This document shows positions 53,344 through 61,244 of a stretch of 64,000 nucleotides of DNA, piece after piece (position 1 is the first letter of the stretch; each line of letters starts with the position of its first letter). A model generated the notes under the pieces. It worked only from the letters and a program-made list of their open reading frames with translations, had not been told where the DNA came from and ran no database searches. The stretch lies in assembly GCF_000265425.1 (NCBI RefSeq), contig NC_018014.1, positions 4,464,001-4,528,000 of the forward strand, given 5' to 3'. A program made the translations under genes and the position numbers. The DNA is from Terriglobus roseus DSM 18391. GTDB lineage: Bacteria; Acidobacteriota; Terriglobia; Terriglobales; Acidobacteriaceae.

Positions 53344-54720
53344 GTGCTGCAGGAGTTACGATCTCCCGGCGACGCAACCGACTCTCTGTCTAGGGAGGGA
53401 GCGGTCGATCGCGAACTCCTGCGCCGCATCGTGCTCTCGATGCCGTTCGCAAAGTCTCCTCGGCTCTCTCACTTCCTCCGCTACATCTGCACCGAGGCAG
53501 AGGAAGGCCGACAGAGCGGGATCAACGAGCAGCGTATCGGCAGCGCCGTCTTCGGACGAGACCCGGATTACGACTCTGCGATCGACAGCATTGTTCGGTC
53601 ACATGCCAGCCGACTCCGCCTGCGCCTGCGCGAATACTTTGAGACAGAGGGTCTCCATGAGCCGGTAATCCTGACCGTGCCCAAGGGTAGCTACGTGCCC
53701 CGCTTTGAATCGCGCGTGCTCCAACCACTCCGAGAGACCGAAGAGGAGGCCGGCGACACACCGCAGGTTGAGCCTGCCCAGCTCATCGCAGCCCCCTACC
53801 CGCAAACGGTGCCCTTTACCCAAAATGATGCGCACGAGGACCGTCAAGCAGCGGTTTCGATCAACAACTCCAGCCGCTGGCGAATAGCGTTCACCGTCGC
53901 AGCCACGATCGCAGTCGCATTGGCGATCACCCTCGGCGCGCACCTCTGGGGACCTCCCCACCACAAACATCACATCTTATGGAGCGACTTCCTCGATCCT
54001 CGTCATGGCCACATAACGCTCGTCGAAGCAGACAGCGGACTCGTCATGCTGCAGCACTTCACACACCGTCCCGTAACGCTCGCGTCTTACATCAGCGGCG
54101 ACTATCTCCGGGACGTAGCCTCCGCAGACCAGAGGCCGGAAGTAGTCTCACGCCTCGGAAGCCGACGCTACACGCCTGCGGTCGACAGCGCCATCTATCA
54201 GAAGGTCTCTCATCTACTGCCTGACACGCAGGAGAGCATCGACGTCCGCTACGCTCGCGATCTGCGCCTGGACGACCTGAAGCAGGGAAACGCAATCCTT
54301 CTCGGCACGCATGAGTCCACCCCATGGGTTGAGCTCTTCGAGAATTCCATGAACTTCACCTTCCAGAATGATCTTGCCGCGGGAACGACCGCAATCGTCA
54401 ATCGTCATCCGCTGGCGAAAGAGCAGGCGATCTACCCGATGTTGCCCGCCGACCCCGATCACACCGTCTACGGCCTGGTCGCCTATCGCCCCAACCTGAC
54501 ACACACGGGGCATGTGCTGATCATCGAAGGAGAGACGATGGCGGGCACACAATCTGCATCGGAGTTCCTGCTCGACGACGCGCATCTGCTGCCCTTTTTA
54601 AAGTCCATCCAGAGGCGCGACGGCACCATCCCTCACTTTGAGGTACTCATCCGATCCAGCAGTCTGGGCGGCGAAAGCTCCCGCATCGCACTCGTCGCCT
54701 TCCGATCCGAAGCAGACTGA
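53344..54720 (+). CDS. Predicted transmembrane regulator with an acidobacterial N-terminal domain
   Basis: The 458-residue protein begins at GTG 53344 (GGAAGG upstream). Residues 20-125 form a charged cytosolic domain, SPRLSHFLRYICTEAEEGR to VILTVPKGSYVPRF. This resembles the N-terminal domain of many acidobacterial TPR/WD40 proteins and has the look of a CadC-like winged-helix DNA-binding domain. A linker follows, then one membrane helix at 181-199 (FTVAATIAVALAITLGAHLW) and a non-cytosolic domain of about 250 residues without a recognised family. The topology (cytosolic DNA-binding, periplasmic sensor) is that of ToxR/CadC regulators; DNA binding is inference. It is divergent from the receptor operon. 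Confidence 0.65.
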   Translation: MLQELRSPGDATDSLSREGAVDRELLRRIVLSMPFAKSPRLSHFLRYICTEAEEGRQSGINEQRIGSAVFGRDPDYDSAIDSIVRSHASRLRLRLREYFETEGLHEPVILTVPKGSYVPRFESRVLQPLRETEEEAGDTPQVEPAQLIAAPYPQTVPFTQNDAHEDRQAAVSINNSSRWRIAFTVAATIAVALAITLGAHLWGPPHHKHHILWSDFLDPRHGHITLVEADSGLVMLQHFTHRPVTLASYISGDYLRDVASADQRPEVVSRLGSRRYTPAVDSAIYQKVSHLLPDTQESIDVRYARDLRLDDLKQGNAILLGTHESTPWVELFENSMNFTFQNDLAAGTTAIVNRHPLAKEQAIYPMLPADPDHTVYGLVAYRPNLTHTGHVLIIEGETMAGTQSASEFLLDDAHLLPFLKSIQRRDGTIPHFEVLIRSSSLGGESSRIALVAFRSEAD

Positions 54721-54801
54721 GTGAATTGATCTCATCGCAAGCGGCCGTTCTCCATCGTTAGGAACGGAAGGTATCCTCTAGTCGGTGGAACCACAATCAC
54801 G

Positions 54802-56169
54802 ATGACAAACAAGCAAGCCAAAACAGCAGTCGACCTGACGACCTCAAGCCCAGTGAACCAGGTCACGCCCTCAGAAGCACTCCTGACACGACGAGAAGTC
54901 CTCGGGATGGTCGGCATGGCCGGCGTCGCAACCTTGACCGAGAGAGCATTCGGGGCAGTCGCGGAAGTTCCGCAAAAGCGCCCGCGAATCGCGTGCCTGG
55001 TCAGCTTTTGGGGTGCGCCCGGATCACACGCAGACTGGATCATCGACAAGCTCATGGACGGCTATTGGTGGAAGGGAGTCGATACACCTTCAAGAGTGGA
55101 AGTTGTGTCGGTCTACCTGCATCAGTTCGACACCAGCCTGCTCGGACAAAAGGTCTGCAAAGCAAACAACATCCCCATCTTCAAGACAGTGGGAGAAGCT
55201 GTCACGCTCGGCGGCACCGACCTTGCGGTGGACGGTGTTGTGATTGTCGGCGAACACGGAAACTACCCCACCAACCTGAAAGGACAGTGGCTGTTGCCTC
55301 GCTGGTGGATGTACCAGCAGGTAGTCCACGTCTTTGAGAAGAGCAAGCGCTCCGTACCCGTCTTCAACGACAAACACCTGTCCTACAACTGGGATGAAGC
55401 GAAGTGGATGTATGACAAGTCGCGCGAACTCGGGTTCCCTCTAACGGGAGGTTCCTCCATCCCAATCTACTTCCGCACCCCGGAGGTTGAACTCGCCATC
55501 GATACCCCCATCCAGAACTCCATCGTCATCGGCGGCACCGCGGACGAGGGTGCGCTCTTCCATTGCATCGACGTGCTGCAGGCGTTCGTCGATCGCCGCA
55601 AGGGCGGTGAGACTGGCGTGAAGGCCGTCCAATGTATTCGCGGATCAGAGACGTGGAAGTGGGTCGAACGTACTCCCTGGGCCGCTACTCTCCTTGAATC
55701 CGTGCGGAAGAAGTTCAATCTGCCGGCGGGCCACTTCCAGGCAGGAAAGAACCCGAATGTCTGCATCGTCGAGTACAACGACGGAACGAACGCGGCGGTG
55801 ATTGCAGGTACCGATGTGGGCTGGACCTACGCCGCTGAGATAGCGGGCCAGAAGGCGCCGACCATCATCTCCATGCTCGGCTGGCCGGGTCCGTTCTCGC
55901 AATACCACGCGTCCAATGCGCACTCGCATTGGCTGATCGAGATGATGGTCACAAAGAAGGAGCCCTTCAACGCCGAGCGGTTGCTCTTGTCCACCGGCAT
56001 CACGGACTACAACATGGATTCGTGCTGGGAGAACGGGCGCTACTCCGAAGTCGGACGCCGGATCGAGACCCCGTTCCTGAACATGACCTATCGCTCCACA
56101 CACGGCCCGCTGTTTGAAACAGGACCGCGTCCACCGGCTCTTCCGTACCGGCGGGGCTTCGAATCCTAG
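54802..56169 (+). CDS. Exported protein of unknown family, possibly Rossmann-like
   Basis: The 455-residue product has a twin-arginine-like signal (TRREVLGMVGMAGVATL), although the N-terminal stretch before it is unusually long (about 28 residues). The first part of the mature protein (RPRIACLVSFWGAPGSHADW, VDGVVIVGEHGNYP) looks like an alpha/beta, Rossmann-type fold distantly similar to Gfo/Idh/MocA proteins. Later motifs such as NAHSHWLIEMMVTKKEPFNA and TGITDYNMDSCWENG are unfamiliar. No catalytic signature is recognised. It follows the regulator-like gene by 81 bases on the same strand and is convergent with the M19 dipeptidase gene. Confidence 0.6.
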   Translation: MTNKQAKTAVDLTTSSPVNQVTPSEALLTRREVLGMVGMAGVATLTERAFGAVAEVPQKRPRIACLVSFWGAPGSHADWIIDKLMDGYWWKGVDTPSRVEVVSVYLHQFDTSLLGQKVCKANNIPIFKTVGEAVTLGGTDLAVDGVVIVGEHGNYPTNLKGQWLLPRWWMYQQVVHVFEKSKRSVPVFNDKHLSYNWDEAKWMYDKSRELGFPLTGGSSIPIYFRTPEVELAIDTPIQNSIVIGGTADEGALFHCIDVLQAFVDRRKGGETGVKAVQCIRGSETWKWVERTPWAATLLESVRKKFNLPAGHFQAGKNPNVCIVEYNDGTNAAVIAGTDVGWTYAAEIAGQKAPTIISMLGWPGPFSQYHASNAHSHWLIEMMVTKKEPFNAERLLLSTGITDYNMDSCWENGRYSEVGRRIETPFLNMTYRSTHGPLFETGPRPPALPYRRGFES

Positions 56170-56181
56170 AACGCGTCGCGG

Positions 56182-57408
56182 TTATGCCGTCGCCTGGGTA
56201 AAGGCACGTCGTAGATTGCCACCGAGGAACTTGCGGATACGCGTCTCGGTGTAACCCCGACGCAGCATGGCTTCGGTGATCATGGGCAGATCGCGGACGT
56301 CACGCATGCCGCGTGCAAGTGTTGGGCCGCCGTCGAAATCGCTGCCAAGCGCGACGGCATCTTCACCAACCAGTTGAATCGCGCGATCTACGACGCCAAC
56401 CCAGTCATCGATGTGCATCGCAACCTCATCCGGCACATCAGCGCCCAGCATTGGGAAGGTCGGCCCCATCAGTTCGTCGATCTCGTAGATCGTCTTCCCT
56501 TTCGTGCGCTCCGGGATGCTGGTGGTATCCCAGAAAGTCTTCTTCCGATGCGCGGTGAGCCATGTGTACTCACGTGGATAGGCGAACTCACTGCCGATCT
56601 GAAAACCGATGACACCACCTCGGTCCACAAGCTTCTTCAACAGGTCATCCGGAATGTTGCGTGGAATGTCATTCACTTGGCGAAGTCCTTGATGGGTAGC
56701 GATAACGGGACGTTCGCTGGCATCGATCACCTGCGCCATCGTACTGTCGGCAGAGTGCGATACGTTGATCACCATGCCCAGGCGATTCATCTCCCGCACC
56801 ACATCGCGGCCATGCGGCGTCAGCCCTTTCCACTGCGCGGCGGAACAGCAGGCATCGGCATAGTGCTGGTTCCAGTTATGCGCGGAGACCTGCGCAGAAC
56901 GCAACCCAAGCTGATGGAGTGAGCGAAGGACGCCCAGGTCGCCATCGAGATCGTAGCTGCCTTCGATGTCGAGTACTGCGGCGACCTTGTTCTCTTGTTG
57001 CAGGCGGACAAGGTCGCGACCATTCAGGGCTAGGCCAAGCTGCGGGTTCGCCTTATGCACCTGATCGAGCGCGTGATCGATGCGGCGCAGTGCCTGCTTC
57101 GTCTCGTAGCGACCAGGGTAGTACTCCTCCGGCACATAGACCGAAAGGAAAAATGCATCGATGCCACCCTCCTTCGCCCGAGGCAGATCCCATTGGCCAA
57201 TCGCAACGCGGTCAGTGATGTTGCCGCCATGATAGAACTCACGGTCGAGCGCATGCACGTGACCGTCGAACACATACGCACTTCGGTGCAACGCCGCAGC
57301 TCGCGCGGAGGTCGCGCCAAGCGCGGGCACAGGCAGCGTGGCCGAAGCAGCAGCAAGGGCGGCACGCTTCAGGAAATTGCGGCGATTCAGAACGTCGGAC
57401 GTCATCAT
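56182..57408 (-). CDS. Tat-exported M19 family membrane dipeptidase-like enzyme
   Basis: The 408-residue protein has a twin-arginine signal (NRRNFLKRAALAAA). The M19 pattern is clear: DGHVH at the start of the TIM barrel, DIEGSYDL (Glu ligand), TPHGRDVVREMNRLGMVINVSH (His ligand) and a second His in ATHQG. M19 enzymes hydrolyse dipeptides, including D-amino-acid or beta-lactam substrates. The first metal motif is HVH where renal-type enzymes have HxD, so metal geometry may differ. ATG 57408 is used; the open frame reaches 57465 but overlaps the NCS1 gene. It is downstream of the NCS1 permease (54-base gap) and likely co-transcribed. Confidence 0.82.
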   Translation of the reverse strand: MMTSDVLNRRNFLKRAALAAASATLPVPALGATSARAAALHRSAYVFDGHVHALDREFYHGGNITDRVAIGQWDLPRAKEGGIDAFFLSVYVPEEYYPGRYETKQALRRIDHALDQVHKANPQLGLALNGRDLVRLQQENKVAAVLDIEGSYDLDGDLGVLRSLHQLGLRSAQVSAHNWNQHYADACCSAAQWKGLTPHGRDVVREMNRLGMVINVSHSADSTMAQVIDASERPVIATHQGLRQVNDIPRNIPDDLLKKLVDRGGVIGFQIGSEFAYPREYTWLTAHRKKTFWDTTSIPERTKGKTIYEIDELMGPTFPMLGADVPDEVAMHIDDWVGVVDRAIQLVGEDAVALGSDFDGGPTLARGMRDVRDLPMITEAMLRRGYTETRIRKFLGGNLRRAFTQATA

Positions 57409-57461
57409 TCTCTTCAAGCAAAACAATACGCCAGCAACGGGAGTCCGGCTTACCTCCCCGT

Positions 57462-58880
57462 TCACACGGTTGATGCAACCTCATTCCGCATCAACAGCAT
57501 GTAAAGCCCACCCGAGACAAACAGCCCGACAAACCAGGCGTAGTCATACAACGGATGAAGCGCGGGAACCACAACGCCGATCAAGGCGGCCATGACACCT
57601 GCGATGAGAGCGATCACCGCCTTCGGATTGAAACCACGCGAATACTCGTAGATGCCATCGTGACGGTACAGCGCATCACGATCGAGACGCGTCTTGCGCA
57701 GCAGGATGTAATCCGACACCATGATGCCGGCGACAGGCCCCAGCAGTCCCGAATAACTGACAAGCCAGCCGATGTAGTTGGTGTGGCTCGCCATCAGCTT
57801 CCAGGGCTGCACGGCCAGCCCCAGCAGGCCTGTGATCAGGCCACCCGTACGAAAGCTGATGTAACGCGGTGCCACGTTGGAGAAGTCGTTGGACGGGCCA
57901 ACGACGTTCGCGCTGATGTTTACGTTGAGCGTTGCAATCAGAATGCTGATCAGTGCAAGGAAGGCAAGCACAGGCTGGTGGAAGTGACCCAGCAGAACGA
58001 TGGGGTTCCAGATAGGCTCGCCAAAGATAACCGTAGAAGCAGAGGTGCACGCGATGCCGATGAAACTGTAGAGCACCATCGCGATCGGTAAACCAAAGGC
58101 CTGCCCGACGATCTGCGACTCCTGCGACTTCGCATACCGCGTAAAGTCCGGGATATTGAGCGAGAGCGTCGCCCAGTTCCCAACCATGCCCGTAAGCGAC
58201 AGAAAGAAGAAAGCCCAGAAGGCCTTGGTCGACGTGAAGTGACTCGGCGCGTGAAGAATGGGGCCGAGACCGCCTGCCTTGTGCACCATGAAGAAAAAGA
58301 GGCCGAGGGACATCGTCAGCAGAAAAGGTGCGGCGACGCTCTGCAGATGCCGGATAGACTCAATACCGAACCAGATCACGATCATGTTCAGCAGCCAGAA
58401 GCCACCGAAGGCAAACCAGATGACAGCGCCATTGCCGATGGTCGAAGGCCAGATGACATTGATGATGGCGGAGATCGCCTGGCCGCCAATCCAGGACTGA
58501 ATACCGAACCAACCGCAAGCAACAAACGCGCGCAGCAGCGCCGGAATGTTGGCGCCACGTGTACCAAAACTTGCACGCACAAAAACAGGAAACGGGATGC
58601 CATACTTGGCGCCGGCATGAGCGTTCAGCACCATCGGAATCAGTACGATCAGGTTGCCGAGCAGGATCGTCAGGATCGCCTGCTTCCAGTTCATGCCGCC
58701 AGCAATCAGCGACGACGCGAGCATAAACGTCGTGACCTCCATCGACATGGAGAACCACAGCGCCATGTAGTTATAGGTGGTCCAGGTCCGGCCCGCTGGT
58801 GCAGTGGGCGCAAGGTCTTCGTTGTAAAGACTGCTATCAGCATCAAGCAGGACTGCGGTACCGCGAGGCGCTATAACCAT
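57462..58880 (-). CDS. NCS1-family nucleobase/cation symporter
   Basis: The 472-residue protein has about 12 membrane helices. N-terminal NEDLAPTAPAGRTWTTYNYMALWF and IPFPVFVRASFGTRGANIPALLRAFVACGWFGIQSWIGGQAI are hallmarks of NCS1 transporters (cytosine, uracil, allantoin, hydantoin, thiamine precursors). It imports a nitrogenous ring compound with Na+ or H+; the exact substrate cannot be inferred. ATG 58880 has GGGAAAAGG upstream; an in-frame TTG 58886 is the alternative. It is divergent from the GH20 gene, with a LacI-type palindrome between, and heads a two-gene unit with the M19 dipeptidase. Confidence 0.88.
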   Translation of the reverse strand: MVIAPRGTAVLLDADSSLYNEDLAPTAPAGRTWTTYNYMALWFSMSMEVTTFMLASSLIAGGMNWKQAILTILLGNLIVLIPMVLNAHAGAKYGIPFPVFVRASFGTRGANIPALLRAFVACGWFGIQSWIGGQAISAIINVIWPSTIGNGAVIWFAFGGFWLLNMIVIWFGIESIRHLQSVAAPFLLTMSLGLFFFMVHKAGGLGPILHAPSHFTSTKAFWAFFFLSLTGMVGNWATLSLNIPDFTRYAKSQESQIVGQAFGLPIAMVLYSFIGIACTSASTVIFGEPIWNPIVLLGHFHQPVLAFLALISILIATLNVNISANVVGPSNDFSNVAPRYISFRTGGLITGLLGLAVQPWKLMASHTNYIGWLVSYSGLLGPVAGIMVSDYILLRKTRLDRDALYRHDGIYEYSRGFNPKAVIALIAGVMAALIGVVVPALHPLYDYAWFVGLFVSGGLYMLLMRNEVASTV

Positions 58881-58993
58881 GACCAACCTTTTCCCTGGGG
58901 GACGATGGAATCTGGTGCGGCCACGGAGCAGGCGAGAACGCCTGTCCGATGGACGCGTGAAGCTGAATGCTGATGCTCCACGTATATCATCAA

Positions 58994-59007
58994 GTTAATC
59001 GTTTAAC
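58994..59007. promoter_or_regulatory. LacI-type operator candidate, copy 2
   Basis: GTTAATCGTTTAAC matches its own complement at 12 of 14 positions with CG at the centre. It lies 54 bases upstream of TTG 59061 of the GH20 gene and 114 bases from the divergent NCS1 start. Its core TTAATCGTTTAA matches the 53214-53228 site at 10 of 12 positions. Confidence 0.6.
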
Positions 59008-59060
59008 CCTGATTGGCCTTGCGTACCGCCATACTTTTGGCGCAAGAACTGGAGATTCGT

Positions 59061-61178
59061 TTGCTTTCCTATCGACCGCAGATGTGGTGTTCCGCAGGCG
59101 TCATCCTGGCGTCGTCCCTGGTTTCCGCGCTGGCGCAAAGCGCTGTAACGGCCTCGCCGAACCCGCCCAGTCTTCCGAAACAAGCAACGCTGGCAGTTCT
59201 GCCCATGCCCTCCCACGTCACCGCCGGGACCGGCCAGTTCGTCTTTGATCGCGGCTTTGACGTGGTACTGTCGGGCTACCAGGAGCCGCGTCTCGATCGG
59301 GCGCGCATGCGCTTCCTCCAGCACCTCCGACGGAAGACCGGGATTCTTCAGTGGCCCCAGGCTTCTGGCCTACCGCAAATCGTGGTGGAGACGAAGTCTT
59401 CCAGTGCGGCCGTGCAGCAGGTCTCTGAGGACGAGTCTTACCGGATCGATGTGACGCCGATGAAGATCGTGCTCACCGCTGCCAACCCTATCGGTGCGTT
59501 GCGCGGACTGCAGACGATCCTGCAGTTGATCCACACCACGCCGCAGGGGTTCGCGATTGCTGCGATGCAGATTGAGGACAAGCCTCGATTCCCATGGCGC
59601 GGCCTGATGATCGATTCCGGACGGCACTTCATCACGCCCGATGTGATCCGTCAGACGCTCGATGGCATGGAACTGGTGAAGATGAACGTGCTGCACTGGC
59701 ATCTGGCAGATGACCAGGGCTTTCGCGTTGAGAGCAAGGTCTTCCCTCGCCTGCAGGGCATGGGATCGGACGGCCAGTTCTACACGCAGGAGGAAGTGCG
59801 CAGCATCGTCGCCTACGCGCGCGACCGCGGCATCCGCGTGCTGCCCGAATTTGAGATGCCGAGCCATGCAAGCTCATGGTTCGTGGGCTATCCCGAGCTT
59901 GGTGACAGCAAGGGGCCATACCGTCTGAAGCATGCGCTCGGTCAGTCCTGGGAGAGACCGCGCGACGCTGCCGAGGATTCCTCGATGGACCCAACGCAGG
60001 AGTCGACGTATAAGTTTCTGGATCGCTTCGTCGGCGAAATGAGTTCCCTCTTCCCGGATATCTACTTCCACATTGGCGGCGATGCGGAAGACGCCATGAT
60101 CGAATGGAAGACCAATCCCCGCATGAAGCAGTACATGGATGCGCATGGCATGAAGGATCCTGCAGCGTTGCAGACCTACTTCGACCAGCGCGTTGAAAAG
60201 CTCATTGCGAAGCATGGCAAGCGCATGATGGGCTGGGATGAGGTCTTGCAACCAGACACGCCGAAGAGCGTTGCGATTCAATCGTGGCGCGGGCTGGACT
60301 CCCTCGCGAAGTCTGCAGCAAGTGGACACCCTGCCGTACTGTCGTGGGGCTATTATCTGGATCTGAACGAACCAGCCTCGCGTCACTACGCGGTCGATCC
60401 GCTGGCGGATGCGGCAGGCGCCTTACCGGAAGCGCAGCGTGCCAACATTCTCGGCGGTGAGGCCGCGATGTGGTCAGAGTACGTAACAGCGGAAACAATT
60501 AGCGGGCGTCTGTGGCCGCGTGCTGCGGCGGTAGCGGAGCGCCTCTGGTCACCGCGAGAAGTAAGCGATAGCGCATCGATGTACAGGCGTCTGGACACGA
60601 TCGCGCAGGAGCTCACCTACGCTGGTGTGCCTTATGTTGCCGCTCGCGCGAGCGCCTATGACCGCTTAACCACAACTGTTCCCGCTGCCGCATTAAACGT
60701 ACTGGCAAGTGTCGTTGAGCCGCCAAGAGGGTACCCGCGAGGTGGCAGCAGAACCTATGACTCTTTCTCACCGTTGAATCGTCTGTCCGATGTTGTCCCT
60801 GCCGAGAGCGATCTGGGGCGAGAGTTCTGTGCGGTAGCTGGTCGCATCGCGTCTCACTCAGCGAATGCCGAGGATCTGAAAGACGCACAGAAGTGGCTGG
60901 AGCAGTGGCGTGACAACGATACCCTGCTTGCGCCGGGCCTCGGGCAATCGGCATTAACGGCTGAGTTGGTCCCGCTGTCGAAGAACCTGAGCCGTGTTGC
61001 ATCGATCGGTCTGGCTGCGCTGGAACGTATGAATCATCCGGGCGCGAGCGCTGCGGATGCAGAGACCTTTAAGAAGAATCAACTGGCCGCATTGAAGACG
61101 GCCAGTGCACAGACGGCAGAGCTTAATTTCGCGATCACGCCTGGGGTCGAGGCATTGGTTTCCGCGATTCAACGATAA
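59061..61178 (+). CDS. GH20 beta-N-acetylhexosaminidase homologue with a disrupted Asp-Glu pair
   Basis: From TTG 59061 the protein has 705 residues. This start has GGAGA six bases upstream and leads into a signal peptide (WCSAGVILASSLVSALAQ); the frame extends to 59013 without improving it. An N-terminal GH20b domain (45-160) precedes the TIM-barrel catalytic domain (FPWRGLMIDSGRHFITPDVI, NVLHWHLADDQGFR, MPSHASSW). The substrate-assisted motif is normally HIGGDE. Here it is HIGGDAED (Asp341, Ala342, Glu343), so the acid/base Glu is replaced or displaced by one residue. The C-terminal region (520-705) has no recognised domain. If active, it would release GlcNAc or GalNAc from glycans. Confidence 0.87.
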   Translation: MLSYRPQMWCSAGVILASSLVSALAQSAVTASPNPPSLPKQATLAVLPMPSHVTAGTGQFVFDRGFDVVLSGYQEPRLDRARMRFLQHLRRKTGILQWPQASGLPQIVVETKSSSAAVQQVSEDESYRIDVTPMKIVLTAANPIGALRGLQTILQLIHTTPQGFAIAAMQIEDKPRFPWRGLMIDSGRHFITPDVIRQTLDGMELVKMNVLHWHLADDQGFRVESKVFPRLQGMGSDGQFYTQEEVRSIVAYARDRGIRVLPEFEMPSHASSWFVGYPELGDSKGPYRLKHALGQSWERPRDAAEDSSMDPTQESTYKFLDRFVGEMSSLFPDIYFHIGGDAEDAMIEWKTNPRMKQYMDAHGMKDPAALQTYFDQRVEKLIAKHGKRMMGWDEVLQPDTPKSVAIQSWRGLDSLAKSAASGHPAVLSWGYYLDLNEPASRHYAVDPLADAAGALPEAQRANILGGEAAMWSEYVTAETISGRLWPRAAAVAERLWSPREVSDSASMYRRLDTIAQELTYAGVPYVAARASAYDRLTTTVPAAALNVLASVVEPPRGYPRGGSRTYDSFSPLNRLSDVVPAESDLGREFCAVAGRIASHSANAEDLKDAQKWLEQWRDNDTLLAPGLGQSALTAELVPLSKNLSRVASIGLAALERMNHPGASAADAETFKKNQLAALKTASAQTAELNFAITPGVEALVSAIQR

Positions 61179-61190
61179 GTTCCTCAAAGC

Positions 61191-61225
61191 AAAAAAAAGG
61201 GGTAGTGAGAGATCCTCACTACCCC
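61191..61225 (-). terminator. Rho-independent terminator of the second Oar-like receptor gene
   Basis: GGGGTAGTGAG and its exact complement enclose a 5-nt loop, and the minus strand continues into TTTTTTTT. It lies 20 bases after the stop of the receptor gene. Confidence 0.93.
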
Positions 61226-61244
61226 AGCTTCGTGTGGAGGCCCA

